Shown: positions 31,717 through 40,641 of the stretch, one piece after another
Layout of the letters: every line of letters starts with the position of its first letter
Position numbering within the stretch: position 1 is the first letter of the stretch
Assembly: GCA_023436885.1 (NCBI GenBank)
Contig: JAEZHI010000040.1
Coordinates: forward strand, 248,001 to 312,000
DNA from: Pseudomonadota bacterium
GTDB taxonomy: Bacteria; Pseudomonadota; Alphaproteobacteria; Rhizobiales; Pleomorphomonadaceae
Length of the DNA: 64,000 nt
Reading direction: 5' to 3'
Program-made: the position numbers and the translations under genes
Notes under the pieces: generated by a model
The model's input: the letters and a program-made list of their open reading frames with translations, nothing else
What the model was told of the DNA's origin: nothing
Databases searched by the model: none

Positions 31717-34700
31717 AGCTTGCCTCCGGCCTTGATATCCACGCCGAGGCTGCCCGCCAGCGCGTCAAGCAAGACCAATGCCTTGTCATATTCAACTTCG
31801 CCGATTTCAACGCGAACGGCTTCCATCTGTTCCCCGTGGCCGGTGCCGCCCAGCATCTCCGACAGCTCGGTCGCAGCTTCCTCGGCCAGACTGTCGTCGG
31901 CCTTGAGAAGGGCGGCGAGCCGGGCAAGGCGCGGTGCCAGCTTTTCCGGATCGGTAGCGGCGGGGTCGGCGGCGCGCGGCTGAGCGTCGAAGGCGTTGAG
32001 GCCTTCGAGCAGCTGAGCCAGGGTGGTCGTGAGCTCCGGCAGCAGCGCCAGCGCTTCATCGATGGCGGAGCGGCGGATGCCCTGCTCCACTTCCTTGGCA
32101 AGCCAGGCCATCTTGCCGGCGCCGAGATAGGCGCTTGCCGACTTGAGGCCGTGCGCCAGCACGCGGATGCGGTCGATGTCGCCCGCCGCCTTCGCCTCGT
32201 TGAGGGCTTCGACGGTGTTGACGAAATCGCGCCGGTAATTGTGCACCAGCTTGGCCAGAAGGCCGGGATTGTGGTTGGTCCGCCTCAGCGCCGTCTGCCA
32301 GTCCACATCGGGGATCATCGGCAAACCGCCGGCCGGCAGGGCCGGCCCCGAGCGATCCTGCGCGCGATCCTGCGCACTGCGGTCTCCCGGCGACACCCCG
32401 TCGGCCGGAGGCTCGATGCCGTCGGCATCGATCCAGTGCACCAGCGTTCTGAGGAGATGCGCCTGATCGATCGGCTTGGTCAGGTGGTCGTTCATGCCGG
32501 CGGCAAGGCTGGCTTCGCGGTCGCCGGCCATGGCATGCGCCGTCATGGCGATGATCGGCAAACGCTCGAAACCGGGCAGCTCGCGGATGCGGCGCGTCGC
32601 CGTCAGTCCGTCCATCAGCGGCATCTGAACGTCCATCAGCACGAGATCGTAATGCTGGGACCGCACCGCATCGATGGCTTCCTGGCCATCACCGGCGAGG
32701 TCGACGGTAACAGGTGCCTCGGCCAGGAACTCGATCGCCACCTCGCGATTGAGAGCATTGTCCTCGACCAGCAACACGCGGGCGCCGGTGAGCACCGAGA
32801 GATCGGGGAAATCGTCGTGGAAGCCGACAGCGAGACGCTCGACGCCGTCGCCGTCGCGCTCGGGCCGCAGGATTTTGAGCAGGCCATTGAACAGCAGCGC
32901 CGGATTGACCGGCTTGGACAGGAAGCCGTCGATGGCTACGCCGCTCGCCTGCCGCGTCATGTCCTCGCGGCCATAGGCCGACACCATCAGGATGGCCGGC
33001 GTCGCCGAAATGCGCGCGTCGCCTCGGATGTGGCGCGTGGTCTCGATGCCATCCCAGCCGGGCATGCGCCAGTCCATCAGCACCAGCTCGATCGGCGCCC
33101 CCGCCTCAGAGGCCTCCACCAGACACTCAAGCGCCCTGAGGCCAGAGGTCGCGGTGGACACTTCAAGACCGAAGCCGCGCAGCGTTTCGGCCAGCACCTC
33201 GACGGCGACGTCGTTATCATCCACCACCAGCACCCGGCGGCCATTCAGCGACACCTGATCGGCGCCGTGGATGACGGCCTCGTCGTCGGCGATTTCGAAA
33301 CGGGCGGTAAAGCTGAAGCGACTGCCGACGCCGAGCTTGCTTTCGACGCGGATGGCGCCGCCCATCAGCTCGACCAGTTCCTTGGAGATGGCCAGACCGA
33401 GGCCGGTGCCGCCATATTTGCGCGTCACCGAACTGTCGGCTTGCGAGAAGGACTTGAAGAGGCGCGCCTGCTGCTCTTCCGTCATGCCGATGCCGGTGTC
33501 CTCAACGGCGAACACCAGCGCCACAGGCGCGTCGCCCGACGCCTCGCTCCGGTCCCCTGCGACATCGACGCTGATGACGATGGTGCCGTGATCGGTGAAC
33601 TTGGCGGCATTGCCGGCAAGGTTGAGCAACACCTGCCCGAGGCGCAGCGGATCGCCGATCAGGTTCGGCAGGCCCGGGGCCACGCGGAACACCACTTCGA
33701 CGCCTTTCGCCTCGGTCTTGAAGGCGATCAGACTGGCAAGGTTGTCGAGAATGTCGCTGAGGCGGAAGGGTACACGCTCCAGCGTCATGCGCCCGGCCTC
33801 GATCTTCGAGAAGTCGAGGACATCGTTGACGATACCGAGCAGATTCTCGGCCGCCGAGAAGATCTTGGTCAGATAATCATACTGACGCGGGTTGAGATCG
33901 GTCTTGAGCGCCAGCCGCGTCATGCCGATGACGGCGTTCATCGGCGTACGGATCTCGTGACTCATGTTGGCGAGGAAGGTGGCCTTGGCGCGCGCCGCGT
34001 CCTCGGCGGCTTCCTTGGCAGCGGCGATGGCCTGCTCCGCCCGCTTCTGCTCGGTGAGATCGACGTTGACGCCGATGTCGCGCGACAGCTCCCCCTCCGG
34101 CGTCAGGATGATCTGGCCAACCGAAGAGATCCAGCGGATATCGCCATCGGGCAGAAGCACGCGGAAAGTGACGCTATAATCCTTGCGCCCCGCCTCGATC
34201 GCCCGCTGCACGACTTCGGCCGCCGCCTGCCGATCCTCGGGATGAACGTGGGAGAGCCAAACGTCTTCGCCCTGACCAAAGCCTCCGGGCGGCAAGCCGA
34301 ACAACCGCTCGGTCTGCGGCGACCGGTAGAAGGTGCCGGATATGTAATCCTTGTCGTAGATGCCGATGCCGCCGGCGTTCTGCGCCAGTTCGAGGCGGGC
34401 GTTGGCAAGACGGATCTCGGTCTCGATGCGCTTGCGCTCGGTGATGTCGAAGGCTGTCCAGACCGTGCCGCGCGTGAGATCGCTACGGTCGAGGGCCTCG
34501 CCGTGATCGGCCACCCAGATCGGCGTGCCGTCCTTGCGGACCAGTTGCGCGTCACCGACGAACAGCCCCTCGGCGATCTGCTGATAGTCGTCGCCTCCGG
34601 CCTCGTGGGCCTCGTCGCTCGCATAGAGAATACGCGTCGACTTGCCGATCGGCTCGCCGGGGCCATAACCAAACAGGCGCTCGAAACCGCGATTGCAGGC

Positions 34701-34904
34701 AACGATGGTCCGATCCTTGACCAGGCAGATGCTGACCTGGGCGCGGTCGAGCATGGCGCGCGCTTCGTCAAAGGTCCTGATCGCCGCGTCGGCATCGCGT
34801 CGGATCCGACGGATGGACGCCATCAGAAACGCGGTCGCTCCAGCAACGCCAACGACCAAACCCACACTGGCTCCCATGGCAAAAACCGCCACGTCCATGG
34901 TCAT
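31713..34904 (-). CDS. Hybrid sensor histidine kinase (PAS-PAS-HisKA-HATPase-REC-REC-Hpt)
   Basis: A 1063-aa membrane-anchored hybrid kinase. In order: one membrane segment (about 5-28), PAS domain (50-155), PAS/PAC domain (165-285), HisKA with the phosphorylated His316 in FLANMSHEIRTPMNAV, ATPase domain (DTGIG and GGTGLGLAIS), receiver 1 (Asp611 in LVLMDWRMP), receiver 2 (Asp758 in LVLMDVQMP) and a C-terminal Hpt domain (His918 in LAHGLKSASAYLG). All phosphotransfer residues are intact. I start at the ATG at 34904 with AAGGAAGAGG eight bases upstream; a TTG 21 bp earlier is unlikely. The overlapping REC-GGDEF gene is the natural last acceptor. Confidence 0.95.
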   Translation of the reverse strand: MTMDVAVFAMGASVGLVVGVAGATAFLMASIRRIRRDADAAIRTFDEARAMLDRAQVSICLVKDRTIVACNRGFERLFGYGPGEPIGKSTRILYASDEAHEAGGDDYQQIAEGLFVGDAQLVRKDGTPIWVADHGEALDRSDLTRGTVWTAFDITERKRIETEIRLANARLELAQNAGGIGIYDKDYISGTFYRSPQTERLFGLPPGGFGQGEDVWLSHVHPEDRQAAAEVVQRAIEAGRKDYSVTFRVLLPDGDIRWISSVGQIILTPEGELSRDIGVNVDLTEQKRAEQAIAAAKEAAEDAARAKATFLANMSHEIRTPMNAVIGMTRLALKTDLNPRQYDYLTKIFSAAENLLGIVNDVLDFSKIEAGRMTLERVPFRLSDILDNLASLIAFKTEAKGVEVVFRVAPGLPNLIGDPLRLGQVLLNLAGNAAKFTDHGTIVISVDVAGDRSEASGDAPVALVFAVEDTGIGMTEEQQARLFKSFSQADSSVTRKYGGTGLGLAISKELVELMGGAIRVESKLGVGSRFSFTARFEIADDEAVIHGADQVSLNGRRVLVVDDNDVAVEVLAETLRGFGLEVSTATSGLRALECLVEASEAGAPIELVLMDWRMPGWDGIETTRHIRGDARISATPAILMVSAYGREDMTRQASGVAIDGFLSKPVNPALLFNGLLKILRPERDGDGVERLAVGFHDDFPDLSVLTGARVLLVEDNALNREVAIEFLAEAPVTVDLAGDGQEAIDAVRSQHYDLVLMDVQMPLMDGLTATRRIRELPGFERLPIIAMTAHAMAGDREASLAAGMNDHLTKPIDQAHLLRTLVHWIDADGIEPPADGVSPGDRSAQDRAQDRSGPALPAGGLPMIPDVDWQTALRRTNHNPGLLAKLVHNYRRDFVNTVEALNEAKAAGDIDRIRVLAHGLKSASAYLGAGKMAWLAKEVEQGIRRSAIDEALALLPELTTTLAQLLEGLNAFDAQPRAADPAATDPEKLAPRLARLAALLKADDSLAEEAATELSEMLGGTGHGEQMEAVRVEIGEVEYDKALVLLDALAGSLGVDIKAGGKL

Positions 34905-35226
34905 GCGCTGCCTCTTCCTTTGCAAGGAGCACCCGCCCCATAACCGCGCATGCGTAGGGCAAGGACGCTATGAATCGCCGTTGGGAACGACGAGCACCGC
35001 CCTGGACGGTCGCTTCTCGTTCCAGCGAGAATGTGTCGCTGATCATGACAATCGCGACAATCTAAGGATAATTTACAGTAAGGACCCTTAATTTCTTATT
35101 CTCGCCGTGCCGAACTTGCAACTCTGAGCAAGCATGGTCGGCGCTGGCGTAGCCATATGCTCCCCCTGTAACAATCTGATGCGACAGCGCCGCAGAGCCA
35201 TTCCGGCGGCTTAACCGATATCTGGC
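34905..35226. other. Intergenic region between the hybrid kinase and TetR genes
   Basis: About 320 bp between divergent genes. It should hold the kinase promoter; an AT-rich stretch lies at 35065-35100. I see no gene and no clear promoter pair on the minus strand. The TetR promoter/operator begins at 35227. Confidence 0.4.
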
Positions 35227-35255
35227 TTGACATTCTACCTACTAGAAGGTAGACA
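35227..35255 (+). promoter_or_regulatory. TetR promoter with operator site 1
   Basis: TTGACA (35227-35232) is a perfect -35 box; 17 bp later TAGACA (35250-35255) is a weak -10. Between them lies TCTACCTACTAGAAGGTAGA (35234-35253), a 20-bp palindrome with one mismatched pair. The same half-site TACCTACTAG recurs before the next gene at 35946, so this is very likely the operator of the TetR-family protein. Confidence 0.8.
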
Positions 35256-35261
35256 GCGGCT

Positions 35262-35849
35262 ATGGGTAATTTGACAAACACCTCCGACGAAATCCTCCGC
35301 TGCGCGCGTTCGCTGATCATAGCGGGCGGATATAACGGCTTCAGCTATGCCGACATCTCCGAAGTCGTCGGCATTCGCAAGGCCAGCATTCATCATCACT
35401 TCCCGAGCAAGATCGATCTGGTGAGAACGCTTCTGACGCAGTACCGCGCCGAGGCCGAAGCGGGATTTGCGACCGTCGAGCGCTACCACCCGGATGCCGT
35501 GGATCAGCTCCGAGCCTATACGGCCTACTGGGCATCCTGCATTGGCGATCCCTCCAGCGCCTTTTGCATCGCCGCCCTGCTCGCCACGCAGATTCCCGTG
35601 TTGCCGCCGGAAATCGTGGTGGAGGTGAAAGCGCATTTTCAGACCTTGTCGGCCTGGCTGACCTCCGTTCTCGAAAGGGGCGCGGCAGACGGTAGCCTCA
35701 CCTTTTCCGCCACGGCGCGCGAGGAAGCTGAGGGCTTCATGGCGACGGTGCATGGCGCCATGCTGTCGGCGCGGGCCTATGGCGATGAGAAAGCCTTCTC
35801 TGTCGTAACCGACGCCTTGATGGAAAGGCTGATTGCCAGCCGGCCATGA
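35262..35849 (+). CDS. TetR-family transcriptional repressor
   Basis: A 195-aa repressor. The N-terminal helix-turn-helix (residues about 9-55) reads EILRCARSLIIAGGYNGFSY, ADISEVVGIRKASIHHHFPS, the TetR signature, with the ligand-binding helical bundle following and ending in TVHGAMLSARAYGDEKAFSV. It resembles regulators of the YjdC/AcrR-like TetR_C groups without a known ligand. Operator site 1 lies in its own promoter and site 2 in front of the downstream exported protein gene 126 bp away, so it should autoregulate and control that cassette. Confidence 0.92.
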   Translation: MGNLTNTSDEILRCARSLIIAGGYNGFSYADISEVVGIRKASIHHHFPSKIDLVRTLLTQYRAEAEAGFATVERYHPDAVDQLRAYTAYWASCIGDPSSAFCIAALLATQIPVLPPEIVVEVKAHFQTLSAWLTSVLERGAADGSLTFSATAREEAEGFMATVHGAMLSARAYGDEKAFSVVTDALMERLIASRP

Positions 35850-35945
35850 CTGCCGCCATCACAATGCGGCCACCCGAATGAAAACTGCTTTTTGATTGGC
35901 TTTTGTGGAGCACGGCGCTCAGGGTATCTCTGTCATATGAGCAGC

Positions 35946-35961
35946 TACCTACTAGTAGGTA
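35946..35961 (+). promoter_or_regulatory. TetR operator site 2
   Basis: TACCTACTAGTAGGTA is a perfect 16-bp palindrome sharing the half-site TACCTACTAG with operator site 1 at 35234-35253. It lies 15 bp before the ATG at 35976, immediately upstream of the ribosome site AGGAGA, where bound repressor would block transcription of the cassette. Confidence 0.85.
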
Positions 35962-35975
35962 CAGAGGAGAATGAC

Positions 35976-36611
35976 ATGCTTCCAGACCGTATGCCGCGCT
36001 TTCTCGCCGCCGCCATCGTCAGCCTGCCGCTCGTCGTCGGCTTCAGCGCCGCCGCTATGGCCGAAGACGCCGGGGCGGCGCCGCTCCGCCTGCGCGGAAC
36101 CGTCACCGAGTTCGCCGATCAGGCGTTGACGGTGAAGACGCGTGAGGGAGAGACCGTCCATGTTGCCCTGACGCCGGATTGGAAGATCTCCGGCGTCGCC
36201 CGCGCCGACATGGCCGACATCAAGCCCGGCGATTTCGTCGGCATCGCCTCGCTGCCCAAGGCAAACGGCGGCGATGGCGCGCTCGAAGTGGTGATCTTCC
36301 CGCCAGCCATGAAGGGCACCGGTGAAGGCAGCCGCCCCTGGGACCTAAAGCCCAACAGCACCATGACCAACGCCACCGTGGCCGACGCGGTGAAGAGCGT
36401 GGACGGACGAACCCTGACCGTTTCCTATCACGGCCAGGAAAAGAAGATCGACATTCCCGAGGGCGCGCCCGTCGTGACCTTCGCATCGGCAACAAAGGCC
36501 GATCTGAAGCCGGGCGCCGCAGTGTTCGTCATGGCCCAGAAGACCGCCGATGGCGCCGTGACCGCCCAGCGCGTGGTGGTCGGCACCAACGGCGTCGCCC
36601 CGCCCATGTAA
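35976..36611 (+). CDS. Exported DUF5666-like protein, TetR-controlled
   Basis: A 211-aa periplasmic protein. Signal peptide up to about residue 26 (FLAAAIVSLPLVVGFSAAAM-AE). The mature protein carries two OB-like beta segments: LRGTVTEFADQALTVKTREG ... DIKPGDFVGIASLP and VADAVKSVDGRTLTVSYHGQ ... DLKPGAAVFVMAQK, the repeated 'GTVtxvdgxTLTVxxxxG ... lkpG' pattern of DUF5666-type proteins. Function unknown. AGGAGA lies seven bases before the ATG at 35976, and TetR operator site 2 directly precedes that. A 4-TM protein follows after 122 bp. Confidence 0.8.
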   Translation: MLPDRMPRFLAAAIVSLPLVVGFSAAAMAEDAGAAPLRLRGTVTEFADQALTVKTREGETVHVALTPDWKISGVARADMADIKPGDFVGIASLPKANGGDGALEVVIFPPAMKGTGEGSRPWDLKPNSTMTNATVADAVKSVDGRTLTVSYHGQEKKIDIPEGAPVVTFASATKADLKPGAAVFVMAQKTADGAVTAQRVVVGTNGVAPPM

Positions 36612-36624
36612 CAGCCTGACAAAA

Positions 36625-36649
36625 CCGGCCCGACACTCCGCCGGGCCGG
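36625..36649 (+). other. Stem-loop after the DUF5666-like gene
   Basis: CCGGCCCG (36625-36632) pairs with CGGGCCGG (36642-36649) across a 9-nt loop, 14 bp after the stop. No T-tract follows, so it is more likely an intercistronic hairpin between the two cassette genes than a terminator. Confidence 0.45.
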
Positions 36650-36733
36650 CATGACTTTCAACTGAATGGCGCCTGCCAACGCGGACGCCATCCCCTAACT
36701 GCGCGCCCGAAATGCGACATAAAGGAGCCGGAA

Positions 36734-37249
36734 ATGTTTGGAATCTCCCCGATCGGCTGGGTTCATACCCTCGGCAGCCTGCCCGCCATTCCGCTGGCCG
36801 TCTACATGTTCGCGCGCCATGGGCGGATCGTTCCGCGATCGACGGCGGGCATCGCCTATTTCGCCTTCATGCTGGTCGGCGCCACAACGGTATTTCTCGT
36901 CGCCCATGAACCGGTGAGCTACGTGATCGGCGCGGCAACCCTCGCGCTGCTGCTGGCCGGCTATGGCGTCGGCCGCATCTCAATCTTCGGGCGTGCCGTC
37001 CGATACGTGGAGACGATCGTTCTCAGCCTGACGGCCTTCCTGCTGATGTTGCCCACCGTGACGGAGATCCTGCGTCGCGTTCCCGACGGCCATCCCTTCG
37101 TAACCGACCTGAAGTCGCCGCTTCTTCTCGGCTCCCAGGCCGGGCTTCTCGTCCTTCTCGTCGTCGGCCTGACAGCCCAGATCGTTTACCTGCGCCGGCA
37201 GGGCAAGCCCTCGGCCTTCGCTTCCTCTTTCAACGTCGGCGCCGAATGA
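36734..37249 (+). CDS. Four-helix membrane protein of unknown function
   Basis: A 171-aa protein with four hydrophobic helices (IGWVHTLGSLPAIPLAVYMF, AGIAYFAFMLVGATTVFLVA, YVETIVLSLTAFLLMLPTV and SQAGLLVLLVVGLTAQIVYL). The small His/Arg content in HTLGS and RHGRIVP recalls DUF2306-like haem- or quinone-associated membrane proteins, but I cannot confirm this. AAAGGAG lies seven bases before the ATG. Its position 122 bp after the DUF5666-like gene suggests it belongs to the TetR-controlled cassette. Confidence 0.72.
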   Translation: MFGISPIGWVHTLGSLPAIPLAVYMFARHGRIVPRSTAGIAYFAFMLVGATTVFLVAHEPVSYVIGAATLALLLAGYGVGRISIFGRAVRYVETIVLSLTAFLLMLPTVTEILRRVPDGHPFVTDLKSPLLLGSQAGLLVLLVVGLTAQIVYLRRQGKPSAFASSFNVGAE

Positions 37250-37367
37250 CCGAAACGGGCCGACACATGTTTTTGAACGATGCCGCAATTTCGACAATAC
37301 TCGCCAACGAAACCGCCAAGAATTGGTGTAAAACATCGGACATCAGACGCTCCCCGAGGGATGGATC

Positions 37368-38018
37368 ATGGTCCAGCAAGGTCAGTTGTCGCGTTTCACA
37401 TCGAGAGGGCTCCTCCTGAAATGGGCCCTCGGCATCGGCCTGGGCGTCACCTGTGCCAGCGCGGCGGTTCTGATCGACGCCAACCGCCTGGCAAGGCCGC
37501 CGGAAACGGCAGCTTTAGTTGCGGCCGACGGCGGTTCGCTGGAAGCGTCGGGCACGGCGAGCATCGGGCTCACCCCGCTGACCATGGCATCGGCCGAGGT
37601 GACGAGCGTGACGGAAACGCCTGCGCCGCCCGCGACGATGCTGCCGCCCGAGAAGCCCAAGAGCGCGGTGAGCAAGGTCTTCCGCGTGCGCGAAACCGCA
37701 ACGACTGATGTTGCGCACTTCGACAGCTGTCTGCCCTCGTGCGAAACCCGCGACCCGCAGATCGCCGGTCTGCCGCCTCAGCCCATCCCGGCCCCGGCGC
37801 CGGTGGTGGCTGAGGTTCCGGCGGCGGAGGCCGAAGGTCCGGTGCCCCCAGCCCTCATTCCAGACCCATACGGTCTCGCTCCGCCGCCCCGCAAGGGCGT
37901 CATCGACACCGCCGTCGATGGCAGCGCACACTTCGTTCGCAAGGTGGAACGCGCCTCCGGCGCCGTGGTCGACGGCACCCGGCGGGCGATCGACAAGGCC
38001 GTCGGCCTGGTGTGGTGA
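37368..38018 (+). CDS. Hypothetical proline-rich protein with one membrane anchor
   Basis: A 216-aa protein I do not recognise. One hydrophobic segment near the N-terminus (LLLKWALGIGLGVTCASAAV, about 15-36) likely anchors it with the rest in the periplasm. The middle is low-complexity and rich in Pro, Ala and Glu (PQPIPAPAPVVAEVPAAEAE), and two cysteines in DSCLPSCETRD could form a disulfide. The C-terminus (GSAHFVRKVERASGAVVDGT) is amphipathic. The ATG at 37368 follows an AGGGATGG stretch. Not linked to an obvious operon. Confidence 0.6.
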   Translation: MVQQGQLSRFTSRGLLLKWALGIGLGVTCASAAVLIDANRLARPPETAALVAADGGSLEASGTASIGLTPLTMASAEVTSVTETPAPPATMLPPEKPKSAVSKVFRVRETATTDVAHFDSCLPSCETRDPQIAGLPPQPIPAPAPVVAEVPAAEAEGPVPPALIPDPYGLAPPPRKGVIDTAVDGSAHFVRKVERASGAVVDGTRRAIDKAVGLVW

Positions 38019-38054
38019 CGGCGACCGGGCACAAGGCCGGCCGATACGGCGCGC

Positions 38055-40148
38055 CTACTCCGCGGAGATCGCCCTAGCCTGTTCGATGGTCTCGCTGCCG
38101 CTTTGGGCTGCTAGCATGGCCTCGAACGCCTCGGCCGGCAGGGCGGGTGCGAAGAGATAACCCTGGGCATAGTCGCAGCCGATCGACTTCAGCACGTCGC
38201 GCTGCTGTTCGGTCTCGACGCCCTCGGCCACCACCGTGAGGCCCAGGCGATGGGCCATGACGATGATCGCCTCGCAGATGTCGAGGCCGGGCCCTTCGAG
38301 ATCGGACACGAAGGAACGATCGATCTTCAGCGTGTCGATATCGAACTTCCTGAGATAGGCGAGCGACGAATAGCCGGTGCCGAAGTCGTCGATGGCGATC
38401 TCGATGCCGGCATCGCGGAAAGCGATCAGCGTATTCATCACCGTCGGCTCGGCGTTGAGCAGCAATCCTTCGGTGATCTCGAGGCAGATCGCCTGCCCGG
38501 TGAGTCCGTGGCGGGCGAGTTCCGCCATCCAGCCGAGGCCGGAGAAAGCCGGGCTGCGAAACTGCGTCGGCGACTGGTTGATGGCAATCTGCAGGTCAGG
38601 AACATAGGCCTTGCGGCACCGGGCGACTTCGGCAATGGCCTGACGCGCCACCCAATCGCCGAGTGGCAGGATCAACCCGGTTTCCTCGGCCAGCGGAATG
38701 AAGGTGGCCGGACTGACCAGACCACGGGTCGGGTGCTGCCAGCGGACCAGCGCCTCGGCCTTGACCACCAGACCGCTCGAGAGATCGATGACCGGTTGAT
38801 AATGCACCACGAACTGATTGTCGGCGATGGCCTGGCGAAGATCGTTGGCAAGCCGCATGCGCACATTCGCCGCTCGCTGGAGCGCCGGCGTGAAGAAATG
38901 CAGGCAGTTGCGCCCGAAGCCCTTGGCGGCGTAGAGCGCCTGATCGGCGTTGCGAAAGAGTTCCTCAAGCGATTGGGTATCGTTGGGGAAGAGCGAAATG
39001 CCGATGCTGGCCGTGATGTAGACCTGCTCGAAGTCCACGACCACCGGTGTCTCGAAACGGCCGAGCAGATCGCAGGCGATCTCCTCCGCCTCCGAGGCAC
39101 AGGCAAGATCGGTCAGGATCAGCGCGAACTCGTCACCACCGATGCGGGCGATGGCATCCCCCTGCCGTTTGCCCTCCTTGAGACGATCCGACACCTTGGC
39201 CAGCAGCCGATCGCCGACCGAATGGCCCAGCGTGTCGTTGATCTCCTTGAACCGATCAAGGTCGATCATCAGGAGCGCCATCGTCGTGCCGGTCTCCGTG
39301 GCCCGACGAGCGCCCTCGGCCAGTTGCTTGCCGAACATATGTCGATTGGGCAGCCCGGTGACGCTGTCGTAATTGGCCTGCCAGCGAATGAGATCCTCGG
39401 CCGCCTTGCGCTCGGTGATGTCGGAAAACACGACAACGTGGTTCTTGACCTTACCGAACCCATCCTTGACCACTGTGACGGCAGTTTCTCTCAGATAATG
39501 TTCGCCATCCTTGCGTTGATCCCAGAGCTCGCCGATCCAGTAGCCGTAGGCTTCCAACGCCGCCCAGATCTCGGCATAGAACGCCTCGGGATGGCGTTCG
39601 GAGCGAAATATCTTGGCGTTCCGTCCCTCCACTTCGCTCAAAGTCCATCCGGTCAGCCTTGTAAAGGCGGGATTCACGGCGACAATCCGGTTGTCCGCAT
39701 CGGTGACCATGATGGCCTCCGATGTCGTCTGGTAGACCGTATTGGCGATGCGTTCATGTTCCTGCGCCTTCTTGTGCTCGGTAATGTCGAGCACATAGAC
39801 CAGCCGATCGGGCTTGCCGGGCGGCGGCGAAGGAAACGACACCGAGCTCGACCAAACCGTTCGCCGCGCACCATCGCGCCTGACGACCTCCCACTCGCCA
39901 CCGAGCGGCGTACCGTTGTCGAGAAAATCCTGGTGGCGGGCGAGAACGCTGGCCCTGGCTTCCCCGGGAAAGACCATCAGGAAGTTCTCGCCCACCATGT
40001 CGGCGAGCGTATAGCCATAGATCTCGGAATAGGTTGGATTGACCGAAACATATCGACCTTCATAGTCGATGACGGCAATGCCGACAGGCGCCCGCGCGAG
40101 GATCGCTCGCATAAGTTGATCGGGATCGCGATCTGGCAATTGCTTCAT
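38055..40148 (-). CDS. PAS-PAS-GGDEF-EAL bifunctional c-di-GMP enzyme
   Basis: A 697-aa cytosolic protein: PAS (about 12-125), PAS/PAC (135-250), GGDEF (255-415), EAL (435-685). GGDEF is intact at 337-341 with an RxxD inhibitory site at 328-331; the EAL domain keeps EAL (465-467), N in INQSPTQF, LEITEG, DDFGTG, KIDRSFV, EGVET and YAQGYLF. Both synthesis and breakdown of c-di-GMP are therefore possible, steered by the PAS sensors. No membrane segment. Monocistronic and convergent to the proline-rich protein gene. Confidence 0.95.
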   Translation of the reverse strand: MKQLPDRDPDQLMRAILARAPVGIAVIDYEGRYVSVNPTYSEIYGYTLADMVGENFLMVFPGEARASVLARHQDFLDNGTPLGGEWEVVRRDGARRTVWSSSVSFPSPPPGKPDRLVYVLDITEHKKAQEHERIANTVYQTTSEAIMVTDADNRIVAVNPAFTRLTGWTLSEVEGRNAKIFRSERHPEAFYAEIWAALEAYGYWIGELWDQRKDGEHYLRETAVTVVKDGFGKVKNHVVVFSDITERKAAEDLIRWQANYDSVTGLPNRHMFGKQLAEGARRATETGTTMALLMIDLDRFKEINDTLGHSVGDRLLAKVSDRLKEGKRQGDAIARIGGDEFALILTDLACASEAEEIACDLLGRFETPVVVDFEQVYITASIGISLFPNDTQSLEELFRNADQALYAAKGFGRNCLHFFTPALQRAANVRMRLANDLRQAIADNQFVVHYQPVIDLSSGLVVKAEALVRWQHPTRGLVSPATFIPLAEETGLILPLGDWVARQAIAEVARCRKAYVPDLQIAINQSPTQFRSPAFSGLGWMAELARHGLTGQAICLEITEGLLLNAEPTVMNTLIAFRDAGIEIAIDDFGTGYSSLAYLRKFDIDTLKIDRSFVSDLEGPGLDICEAIIVMAHRLGLTVVAEGVETEQQRDVLKSIGCDYAQGYLFAPALPAEAFEAMLAAQSGSETIEQARAISAE

Positions 40149-40627
40149 GTTTCAGACTGTCCCCAGCACGCCTGAAGCCTGACCTGTAGATACCAATATT
40201 CCGTTACGCAACGAAAATAACAATTGGCCTCAGAAAGGAATTGAGGCCTAATTAATTGATTCTTCAAGTACTGCTACTTTTGACCATGACTTAAAGCGCA
40301 TATTTTCCATGCGTCGGCCGCGCCCCATTCTCATTATTCGACCGTCCCAAAGACCGTCACCAAGCGTTTCGCGAGGACCGCAACCTCAAGAAAACCACAT
40401 GAGGCCGGCAAATCGAAACAAAATATCGAACGGAACGGGACGCAACGGACAACAAGATCATATGCACCTTGTTAAATCTGCGCGTTGTACAGAAATCTAA
40501 TATAAAAAACTTATTCTCGGTATTTCTAACAATAAAAATACTTCAACCCTTAGATGTTTGTTAAGTCCCTCTTCCCAAAATTTGTTCCACTGCGTCGGGC
40601 ACCACCAAAAGGTGTAACCCGATCCAT
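40149..40627. other. AT-rich intergenic region between divergent signalling genes
   Basis: About 480 bp, markedly AT-rich from 40195 to 40290 and again at 40480-40560. It holds a hairpin GGCCTCA (40226-40232) / TGAGGCC (40242-40248) with a 9-nt loop followed by an A/T run. It should contain promoters for both flanking genes; I could not assign them, and frames inside it (for example 40309-40500) look non-coding. Confidence 0.4.
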
Positions 40628-40641
40628 GGAGGGATAGCATT

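Noticed and set aside
31836..34943. 1035-codon open frame opposite the hybrid kinase
   Set aside because: High-GC third-position bias on the minus strand leaves the antisense frame open; the kinase has all domain motifs, the antisense frame none.
40309..40500. 63-codon frame in the region before the MCP at 40642
   Set aside because: No ribosome site, unusual composition, and the sequence is AT-rich regulatory DNA.
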